Below, piece after piece: positions 1-5,735 of a DNA stretch of 5,735 nt. The translations under genes and the position numbers were made by a program. This DNA is from Cytophagales bacterium. Lineage in GTDB: Bacteria; Bacteroidota; Bacteroidia; Cytophagales; Cyclobacteriaceae. How positions within the stretch are numbered: position 1 is the first letter of the stretch; each line of letters starts with the position of its first letter. The stretch is from positions 1-5,735 of the forward strand of contig JAHEMU010000195.1 of NCBI GenBank assembly GCA_024643485.1, given 5' to 3'. The notes below the pieces were generated by a model, which saw only the letters and a list, made by a program, of their open reading frames with translations, ran no database searches and was not told the origin of the DNA.

Positions 1-19
1 GAAAATCGCAAATTAATTT

Positions 20-63
20 CCCTCATCCCCTCACCCCCTCATCCCCTTTACCCCCTTCATCCC
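20..63. repeat. C-rich imperfect short tandem repeat with G-quadruplex potential
   Basis: Six runs of C on the + strand, at 20-22, 27-30, 34-38, 43-46, 51-55 and 61-63, are separated by short pyrimidine-rich spacers of 3 to 5 bases (TCAT, TCA, TCAT, TTTA, TTCAT). It reads as a decayed tandem repeat with unit roughly C(3-5)T(T)CAT and a period of 7 to 10 bp. The complementary strand has six runs of three to five G with loops of 3-5 nt, which meets the usual pattern for an intramolecular G-quadruplex; the + strand could form an i-motif. The tract ends about 60 bp upstream of the uvrA -7 element. Its presence is directly visible; any folding or regulatory role is inference. It could also be an inert low-complexity repeat or the tail of a feature that begins left of the window. 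Confidence 0.7.
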
Positions 64-123
64 ATTAAATGATTTTATTCTCATTATCAATGTAATTATA
101 TCTTCCGATGAGCTGAATATCCT

Positions 124-131
124 TATCTTTG
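124..131 (+). promoter_or_regulatory. Bacteroidota-type -7 promoter element of uvrA
   Basis: TATCTTTG fits the Bacteroidota primary-sigma -7 consensus TAnnTTTG exactly. Its last base lies only 6 bp before the uvrA ATG at 138, so transcription should begin at or within a few bases of the start codon and give a leaderless or nearly leaderless message. No good -33 TTTG/TTG is visible at the expected 19-21 bp spacing: the bases near 101-104 are TCTT. The assignment therefore rests on the -7 box and its position. No CTG-N10-CAG type SOS box is seen between the C-rich tract and the gene. Confidence 0.6.
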
Positions 132-137
132 CGGATT

Positions 138-2954
138 ATGAATTTTTCAGAGCCAAAAACCGCAGTTTCTATCGATCAGCTTGATCCTCGACACCATATC
201 ATCATTAAAGGGGCGAGGGTGAATAACCTCAAACATTTGGATGTGGCCATTCCCCGAAACAAACTGGTTGTAATAACGGGGCTTTCTGGATCTGGAAAAT
301 CTTCACTGGCTTTTGATACTCTTTTTGCGGAAGGCCAGAGAATGTATGTTGAAAGCTTAAGTTCTTATGCCCGACAATTTTTGGGAAGGTTAGAAAAACC
401 GGAAGTAGATTATATTAGAGGCCTATCGCCTGCAATTGCTATTGAACAAAAGGTAAATACTCAGAACCCTCGTTCGACGGTCGGAACAACTACAGAAATT
501 TACGATTACCTTAAATTATTCTTTGCGAGAATTGGAAAGACCATCGACCCCAAAACGGGTAAGGAGGTTTCCAAAGATAGTGTGACGGATGTGATTAACT
601 TCATTTTCTCACTACCTGCAGATGAAAAAATTATGATTAGTTGTCCGTTACATATTGCTGACGGAAGAACCGTAATTGAAGAATTAAAATTACTTTTGAG
701 TAAAGGGTATACACGCGTTTTAATCGATAATGAACCTCAGTTTATTGAGGATCTGATAGATGCTAAAACTAAAAAAAAGGAGTTCGAAATACTTATTGAT
801 CGGGCCAAAGTGACTCACGGTGATGAGGATTTGATGTTCAGACTTTCAGATTCTGTTCAAACAGCCTTTTTTGAAAGTCATGGCGATTGCTTTGTCTATC
901 ATGGCACACAAAAATCATCGTTTTCTGACAGATTTGAATCGGATGGTGAAATTTTCGAAGAACCTACCGTCAATTTTTTCAGTTTCAACAATCCTTACGG
1001 TGCGTGTAAACGATGTGAAGGTTTCGGAAATGTATTGGGAATAGATCCCGATTTGGTCATCCCGGATAAAAAAAGGTCGGTTTTTGAAGGGGCGATTGCT
1101 CCTTGGAAAACGGAAAGTATGCAAGCATGGCAAACGCCTTTGGTTAAACATGGGATAGATTTCGATTTCCCAATTCATCGTGCAATTGAGGATTTAACCC
1201 CAGAGCAGGTTCAGCTACTTTGGGATGGAAATAGCTATTTCAAAGGATTAAATCAATTCTTCGAGCACTTGGAATCTAAGGTGCACAAAATTCAATATAG
1301 GGTACTGTTGAGCAGGTATCGAGGGAAAACCTCTTGTCCTGACTGTAAAGGTTCTCGATTGCGAAAAGATGCTCATTACGTTAAAATTGGTGATAAATCC
1401 ATTATTGATTTAGTATTGATGCCAATAAACAACCTTTCAGTATTTTTTGAACAACTAAATTTGTCTGAAAATGACAACAATATAGCTAGTAGGCTTTTAA
1501 CCGAAATAACCACTCGATTAAATTACCTTCAGGAGGTTGGGCTGGGTTATTTGACACTGAACCGGGTAACAGGCACACTTTCGGGTGGTGAATTTCAGCG
1601 AATTAAACTCGCCACTTCGCTTGGAAGTGCACTTGTAGGGTCTATATATGTGCTCGATGAACCGAGTATTGGGCTTCATCCACGTGATACTAATCGATTA
1701 ATCGGTGTGTTGATGCGGCTCCGCGACCTTGGAAATACAGTAATCGTAGTTGAACATGAGGAGGAGGTGATGCGGGCGGCTGATCAATTGATTGATATAG
1801 GTCCAGGCGCAGGAGCCTTGGGTGGTGAATTGGTATTTCAGGGTAACCTTAGCAATTATGAGTCGAATGACCGCTCCTATACGATCAAATATTTAAATGG
1901 TGAGATGGGCATATCTATGCCCAAAAGCAGGAGAAAGGCCATTAACTGGATTGAAATTGTTGGTGCTAGAGAAAATAACTTAAAAAACATCACCGTAAAA
2001 ATACCGCTGCATAGCATGTGCGCAATAACAGGGGTGAGTGGTAGTGGAAAATCAACCTTGATACATCAAATTCTCTATCCTGCTTTAGGCCGTAGAATGG
2101 GAATTATTTCTGAAATTCCAGGAAAACACGATCGAATTGATGGGGATTTGGATAAAATAGATTTGATAGAATTTGTGGATCAAAATCCGATCGGTAAATC
2201 GAGCCGTAGTAATCCGGTCACTTATGTGAAAGCGTATGATCCAATTCGCCAACTGTTTTCTGACCAACCGATTTCTAAGCAACGGGGATATAAACCTTCC
2301 CATTTTTCCTTTAATGTTGATGGAGGACGATGTGAGGAGTGCCAGGGTGATGGGGTAGTAAAGATTGAAATGCAATTCATGGCAGACATCAACTTAATGT
2401 GTGATAGTTGCAAGGGCGGTCGTTTTAAGCGAGAAATTTTAGATGTGGAATACAATGGTTTGAATATTTCTCAAATTCTGAATTTAACCATCGATGAGGC
2501 CATGGAGTTCTTTCAAAATGAAAGAGGTATTATCAATAAACTCAAACCACTTCAAGATGTGGGTATGGGTTATATTAAATTAGGTCAATCTTCAAATACC
2601 CTAAGTGGTGGGGAAGCACAGCGTGTAAAATTAGCCTCTTTTCTAGGGCGCCCGGCGGGGAGGTCGCATGAAAATATCTTATTCATTTTCGATGAACCAA
2701 CAACAGGGTTGCACTTTCATGATGTGGCTAAGTTGTTGAAATCGTTAAATGAATTGGTGAACCAAGGAAATAGCGTTCTAATTATAGAACATAACCTAGA
2801 CGTTATAAAATCAGCCGATTGGATCATTGATCTGGGCCCTGATGGTGGAGACGCGGGTGGAAATATTTGCCATGCAGGAACACCTGAAGATTTTCTAACC
2901 TTTCAGGGGAATTCATATACCGCTGATTTTTTGAAGGAAAGAATTAGTAAGTAA
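138..2954 (+). CDS. uvrA: UvrABC system protein A (excinuclease ABC subunit A)
   Basis: UvrA is the DNA-binding ATPase that finds bulky lesions with UvrB and loads UvrB at the damage in cytoplasmic nucleotide excision repair. The product is 938 residues, close to the 940 of E. coli. Two ABC modules are complete: Walker A GLSGSGKSS (48-56), signature LSGGE (481-485) and Walker B LDEPSIGLH (506-514) in the first; GVSGSGKST (632-640), LSGGE (822-826) and FDEPTTGLH (851-859) in the second. Cys pairs CKRC (290/293) and CPDC (400/403) belong to the first signature-domain zinc module, and CEEC (732/735) with CDSC (755/758) to the second. The CPxCG pair found before FSFNNPYGAC in E. coli-type UvrA is missing; FESDG (266-270) stands there. 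I chose ATG at 138. The in-frame TTG at 129 lies inside the -7 promoter box and has no ribosome binding site, so it is an unlikely start. The 3' end overlaps convergent purM by 11 bp. Confidence 0.97.
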   Translation: MNFSEPKTAVSIDQLDPRHHIIIKGARVNNLKHLDVAIPRNKLVVITGLSGSGKSSLAFDTLFAEGQRMYVESLSSYARQFLGRLEKPEVDYIRGLSPAIAIEQKVNTQNPRSTVGTTTEIYDYLKLFFARIGKTIDPKTGKEVSKDSVTDVINFIFSLPADEKIMISCPLHIADGRTVIEELKLLLSKGYTRVLIDNEPQFIEDLIDAKTKKKEFEILIDRAKVTHGDEDLMFRLSDSVQTAFFESHGDCFVYHGTQKSSFSDRFESDGEIFEEPTVNFFSFNNPYGACKRCEGFGNVLGIDPDLVIPDKKRSVFEGAIAPWKTESMQAWQTPLVKHGIDFDFPIHRAIEDLTPEQVQLLWDGNSYFKGLNQFFEHLESKVHKIQYRVLLSRYRGKTSCPDCKGSRLRKDAHYVKIGDKSIIDLVLMPINNLSVFFEQLNLSENDNNIASRLLTEITTRLNYLQEVGLGYLTLNRVTGTLSGGEFQRIKLATSLGSALVGSIYVLDEPSIGLHPRDTNRLIGVLMRLRDLGNTVIVVEHEEEVMRAADQLIDIGPGAGALGGELVFQGNLSNYESNDRSYTIKYLNGEMGISMPKSRRKAINWIEIVGARENNLKNITVKIPLHSMCAITGVSGSGKSTLIHQILYPALGRRMGIISEIPGKHDRIDGDLDKIDLIEFVDQNPIGKSSRSNPVTYVKAYDPIRQLFSDQPISKQRGYKPSHFSFNVDGGRCEECQGDGVVKIEMQFMADINLMCDSCKGGRFKREILDVEYNGLNISQILNLTIDEAMEFFQNERGIINKLKPLQDVGMGYIKLGQSSNTLSGGEAQRVKLASFLGRPAGRSHENILFIFDEPTTGLHFHDVAKLLKSLNELVNQGNSVLIIEHNLDVIKSADWIIDLGPDGGDAGGNICHAGTPEDFLTFQGNSYTADFLKERISK

Positions 2955-4104
2955 AAGTTCCTTTATCGGAAGTAATAGTTACTTTTTTACCTTTATGAGG
3001 TTCTACTCGACCGATAATTTTGGCATCGATATTAAATGATTTTGCCACATCAATGATAGAATCTGCATCAGACTCATCGACGTAACACTCCATGCGATGA
3101 CCCATATTAAAAACCTTATACATTTCTTTCCATGGAGTTTCACTTTCCTTTTGAATAATATCGAAAAGAGGAGGAATATCGAATAGGTTGTCTTTAATGA
3201 TGTGTAAATTATCTATAAAATGAAGCACTTTAGTTTGAGCACCACCGCTGCAATGAATCATTCCGTGCATAGTAACAATGTCGTCTTTCAATAATTTCGC
3301 AATGACGGGCGCGTAGGTTCTAGTCGGCGAAAGCACTAATTGACCTGCGTTTAAAGGAGTTCCCGGTATTGGATCTGTTAGTGAATAGCTGCCAGAATAA
3401 CACAAATCTTTTGGCATTAAAGGATCGAAGGTTTCAGGATATTTTTTCGCATATTCATTTTTAAAAACGTCATGTCGAGCAGAAGTTAGGCCATTGCTAC
3501 CCATTCCTCCATTATATACCTGTTCATAAGTCGCTTGCCCATAGCTGGATAAGCCTACAATCACATTGCCAGGTTGAATTTTATTTTCAATGACATTTTC
3601 TTTTCGAATTCGTGCAGTAACAGTACTATCGACAATTACTGTTTGTACTAAGTCACCCACATCCGCAGTTTCACCCCCTGTTCCAATGATATTTACTCCA
3701 TTGTCACGAAGCATTTGAAGCACTTCTTCAGTCCCTTCAATCAATGCCTGAATCACTTCACCGGGAATTCTTCGGGCATTTCGACCAATGGTGGAAGAAA
3801 GTAGGATATTATCAATTACACCAATGCATAATAAATCATCGGTATTCATAATCACCGCATCTTGAGCAATACCTTTCCAAACCGACAGATCGCCAGTTTC
3901 CTTCCAATACATATAAGCGAGGGAGGATTTAGTGCCAGCGCCATCCGCATGCATTACTACAGCGTATTCATCATTCTTACCTAAAAAATCGGACACAACT
4001 TTACAAAAGGCATTTGGGAAAAGCCCCTTGTCCAAATGCTTTATGGCTTTATGTACTTCGTCCTTGGTAGCCGAAGCACCTCTGCGTGAATATCGATCGG
4101 TCAT
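2944..4104 (-). CDS. purM: Phosphoribosylformylglycinamidine cyclo-ligase (AIR synthase), Bacteroidota type
   Basis: PurM catalyses the fifth step of de novo purine synthesis, ATP-dependent closure of FGAM to aminoimidazole ribonucleotide, in the cytoplasm. The product has 386 residues, longer than the ~345 of E. coli PurM but typical, as I recall, of the Bacteroidota form sometimes annotated 'AIR synthase related'. Family landmarks are in order: DGAGTK (54-59, E. coli DGVGTK), TDDLLCIG (88-95, NDLVVQG region), GGETAD (143-148, GGETAE), GLSS (184-187), MGSNGLTSAR (201-210, SNGYSLVR region), HCSGGAQTK (284-292, in the place of HITGGG) and FNMGHRME (332-339, FNMGVGM). The ATG at 4104 lies about 15 bp below a strong promoter, and the residues after it (RYSRRGASA) match the N terminus I expect of this subfamily. 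No Shine-Dalgarno is present, which is normal for the phylum. The stop codon lies within the last codons of uvrA. Paralogous members of the PurM/ThiL/SelD superfamily are a less likely alternative. Confidence 0.93.
   Translation of the reverse strand: MTDRYSRRGASATKDEVHKAIKHLDKGLFPNAFCKVVSDFLGKNDEYAVVMHADGAGTKSSLAYMYWKETGDLSVWKGIAQDAVIMNTDDLLCIGVIDNILLSSTIGRNARRIPGEVIQALIEGTEEVLQMLRDNGVNIIGTGGETADVGDLVQTVIVDSTVTARIRKENVIENKIQPGNVIVGLSSYGQATYEQVYNGGMGSNGLTSARHDVFKNEYAKKYPETFDPLMPKDLCYSGSYSLTDPIPGTPLNAGQLVLSPTRTYAPVIAKLLKDDIVTMHGMIHCSGGAQTKVLHFIDNLHIIKDNLFDIPPLFDIIQKESETPWKEMYKVFNMGHRMECYVDESDADSIIDVAKSFNIDAKIIGRVEPHKGKKVTITSDKGTFTY
2970..2988 (+). terminator. Weak candidate intrinsic terminator after uvrA
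   Basis: A 6-bp inverted repeat, AAGTAA (2970-2975) and TTACTT (2979-2984) with a TAG loop, runs into six T (2983-2988), starting 15 bp after the uvrA stop. Two G-T wobble pairs could extend the stem. The stem has only one G-C pair and would be unstable, and it lies inside the purM coding sequence, where its bases are also set by the codons. It is the only terminator-like structure I see near this junction. It may well be chance. Confidence 0.2.
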
Positions 4105-4119
4105 GTGCTAAATTTTATA

Positions 4120-4150
4120 CAAATCTAAGGCCGAATGTCTAAAACTCAAA
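4120..4150 (-). promoter_or_regulatory. Bacteroidota consensus promoter of purM
   Basis: Read on the - strand, TTTG (4147-4150) is followed after exactly 19 bp by TAGATTTG (4120-4127), a full match to the Bacteroidota housekeeping-sigma pattern TTTG-N19-TAnnTTTG. The -7 box ends 15 bp before the purM ATG, so the predicted 5' leader is only about 9-13 nt, AT-rich and without a Shine-Dalgarno sequence. The whole element lies within the 66-bp spacer after the OmpA-like gene, so purM can be transcribed independently. No operator or riboswitch fits in the remaining space. Confidence 0.82.
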
Positions 4151-4170
4151 GGAATATTTACTTATCGAGA

Positions 4171-5735
4171 TCATTGACCTCCATCATCGTCTCCATCGAA
4201 GAATCTATCTTCATTGAATTCGAGATTTGAAGAGCTAATTTCCAGAATTTTAAATTCGGTTCGTCGGTTCATTTGATGAAGTTCCTCCCGCTTGTCGACG
4301 TCAGCAAAGGACTCAATGTAACTTTCTGTCAAGATAATTTCATTGCCTTTTTCATCTTTGATTTTTATTGGTTTACTTTCACCGTAACCCCTGGCAACCA
4401 ATCGACTTGCTTCAATTCCTTGGCTTACTAGGTAATCTACGGCTGATCTGGCCCTGCGATCAGAAAGTTTATTATTATATGCATCCGTTTGCCGGCTATC
4501 AGTGTGTGAGCTTAGCTCAATTTTGATTTCAGGGTTATCTTTCAAAAGCTGAACCAATTTATCCAATTCTGCTGCCGCATCCGGACGAATATCCCACATA
4601 TCGAGATCATAGTAAATATTGTCCAATACAAACACCTTGTTTATTTCTTCTTTATGAAGAACAAGCAGGGTATCAAAAGTTATATCAGTCACCAATTCCG
4701 TTAAGGTAGAGCGATCAACCGCCCTTCCTACTGTTGCAAAAGGCACTCGAGTAGTTAAATAATTCGCAGTTTTGGCCTTTTTCTCGCCTAATAAATTATA
4801 ATGTTCATGTTCATAAACACGGAATAAGAATCTGCCATCTGCGGAAGTTTCCGTTTCGTCAAGCACCTCACCATTAAAATCCAACAATTGAACTTTTGTT
4901 CCTGGAAGCAGTTTCATCTCTCCTTTATCATCGGGAGAAACGGTTTTTCCAGCTAGAAAGTAGTTCACTACTTTTAAATTTGGATCCTGATTAAGGAAGG
5001 TATAAATATCGTCATCTCCTTGGCCGCCTTCTCGGTTCGAAGAGAAGAACCCACGGTCTGCTTTAAAGAAATAAATCCCAAAATCATCCGCTTTTGAATT
5101 CATTGGCTCCCCCATATTTTCAATGGAAAGTTTACCATTATCACGTTTAACAACAAAAAGATCCAGCCCCCCAAATCCCGGGTGTCCGTCTGAAGCAAAA
5201 TATAAATTACCATCATCACTGACGAAAGGAAACATATCATTTCCGGAAGTATTAACCTCCGGTCCAAGGTTTTTAGCATCGGTAAACCGACCTCTGGAAT
5301 TCATTCTTGCACTATAAAGATCCACGCCGCCGTAGCCACCTTTTCTGTCGCTTGAAAAATATAAAGTACGACCATCGCGACTAAATGCAGGAGTAGATTC
5401 CCAAGTATTGGGGTCATTTATTGAAGGTCCTAACAAAACGGGAGCCGTCCATTGTCCATTTCTGGAGCGACTAATATACAAATCCACATCAAAACCACCG
5501 TTTTTCTTTTTCCCATTTCCTCGTGCGAATACCATGGTTTTTCCATCTGGGGTAAAAGTGATGGTACCTTCGTTAACATTGAATGTGTTGATTGCTTCGC
5601 TTAACGCTTCAACAGTTGTTGGGTCCGTTACTGCCGCATTAGTTTTCACCCGGTACAGATTGGTATAACCTGTTCCAGTTGCTTCGTACACCTTTTGATT
5701 ATCTCGATTCGAAGTGAAATAAATATAACCGTCCG
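4171..5735 (-). CDS. Envelope protein with PD40 beta-propeller and C-terminal OmpA domain (5' end outside window), PorE-like
   Basis: This is a partial gene: the frame stays open to the right edge, giving 521 visible codons. The GTG at 5689-5691 is not the true start, because the 14 codons before it (DGYIYFTSNRDNQK) complete a PD40 motif. In visible-residue numbering there are five PD40/WD40-like repeats of the form PDGxxxYFxSxR-GGxDLY (about 1-30, 58-87, 115-144, 172-197, 218-246), a beta-sandwich resembling a carboxypeptidase regulatory domain (about 258-330, PGTKVQLLD then SADGRFLF), and an OmpA-like domain (about 367-496). The two residues that bind diaminopimelate in OmpA are present 15 residues apart: Asp412 in HTD and Arg427 in LSDRRA. 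A ~33-residue loop is inserted before NRRTEF. The C terminus is acidic and Gly/Asp-rich. The family tethers the outer membrane to peptidoglycan from the periplasmic side. The domain order matches PorE of the type IX secretion system, which has an N-terminal TPR and lipobox; those would lie outside the window, so another OmpA/PD40 paralogue is equally possible. Confidence 0.88.
   Translation of the reverse strand, partial: DGYIYFTSNRDNQKVYEATGTGYTNLYRVKTNAAVTDPTTVEALSEAINTFNVNEGTITFTPDGKTMVFARGNGKKKNGGFDVDLYISRSRNGQWTAPVLLGPSINDPNTWESTPAFSRDGRTLYFSSDRKGGYGGVDLYSARMNSRGRFTDAKNLGPEVNTSGNDMFPFVSDDGNLYFASDGHPGFGGLDLFVVKRDNGKLSIENMGEPMNSKADDFGIYFFKADRGFFSSNREGGQGDDDIYTFLNQDPNLKVVNYFLAGKTVSPDDKGEMKLLPGTKVQLLDFNGEVLDETETSADGRFLFRVYEHEHYNLLGEKKAKTANYLTTRVPFATVGRAVDRSTLTELVTDITFDTLLVLHKEEINKVFVLDNIYYDLDMWDIRPDAAAELDKLVQLLKDNPEIKIELSSHTDSRQTDAYNNKLSDRRARSAVDYLVSQGIEASRLVARGYGESKPIKIKDEKGNEIILTESYIESFADVDKREELHQMNRRTEFKILEISSSNLEFNEDRFFDGDDDGGQ

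Noticed and set aside
129..131. TTG as the start codon of uvrA
   Set aside because: It is part of the TATCTTTG -7 box, has no Shine-Dalgarno, and adds only three non-conserved residues before a good ATG at 138.
561..570. Perfect Shine-Dalgarno-like AAGGAGGTT inside uvrA
   Set aside because: It encodes Lys-Glu-Val in frame and is not followed by a new coding frame. Bacteroidota make little use of such sites.
915..1178. Antisense open frame of 87 codons within uvrA
   Set aside because: It resembles no known protein, lies opposite strongly conserved UvrA sequence, and has no promoter-like element that I could see. It is a shadow frame, as are the frames opposite 2085-2455 and 5123-5668.
1760..1772. 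GGAGGAGGTGATG as a possible internal translation start in uvrA
   Set aside because: The bases are explained by the family's VEHEEEVMRA segment after Walker B; the ATG is in frame and would cut the protein in half.
2883..2907. Inverted repeat CCTGAA/TTCAGG as a terminator for purM on the - strand
   Set aside because: The loop is 13 nt, no T-tract follows in the - direction, and it lies in well-conserved uvrA coding sequence.
4105..4170. A terminator for the OmpA-like gene, or a small gene, in the spacer before purM
   Set aside because: No stable hairpin with a T-tract is visible on the - strand. The 66 bp are largely taken up by the purM promoter and there is no room for a supported gene.
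5689..5691. GTG as the start of the OmpA/PD40 gene
   Set aside because: The frame is open to the window edge, and the codons upstream encode a clear PD40 motif (YIYFTSNRD). It is an internal Val codon.

Overview
The window comes from a member of the Bacteroidota, probably a marine or soil Cytophagia- or Flavobacteriia-like bacterium. Four things point there: AT-rich housekeeping genes, promoters of the Bacteroidota type (TTTG-N19-TAnnTTTG) instead of sigma70 -35/-10 boxes, no Shine-Dalgarno sequence before the one complete start that can be judged, and proteins of recognisable Bacteroidota subtypes (the ~386-residue PurM and an outer-membrane PD40/OmpA protein). I cannot name the genus.

Layout: positions 1-137 are non-coding. 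They hold a C-rich, imperfectly repeated tract (20-63) whose complementary strand could form a G-quadruplex, then an AT-rich stretch with a -7 promoter element. Positions 138-2954 (+) encode a complete UvrA, the damage sensor of nucleotide excision repair. Positions 2944-4104 (-) encode a complete PurM (AIR synthase, purine biosynthesis), which converges on uvrA and overlaps its 3' end by 11 bp. Positions 4105-4170 are a 66-bp spacer carrying a consensus-quality Bacteroidota promoter for purM. From 4171 to the right edge (-) lies the 3' part of a large gene for an envelope protein with PD40 beta-propeller repeats, a small beta-sandwich and a C-terminal OmpA-like peptidoglycan-binding domain. 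Its start is outside the window.

The three genes belong to unrelated processes (DNA repair, purine synthesis, envelope anchoring) and do not look like one pathway. purM lies downstream of the OmpA-like gene on the same strand but has its own promoter, so it need not depend on read-through. The uvrA/purM junction has no room for a separate terminator, so the two transcripts probably overlap.

Overall this is ordinary chromosomal core sequence. I see no mobile element, CRISPR array, tRNA, rRNA or defence module, and no evidence of a previously undescribed system. The points most worth checking are the G-quadruplex-capable tract upstream of uvrA, the nearly leaderless uvrA start, the overlapping convergent 3' ends, and the PorE-like domain order of the truncated envelope protein.
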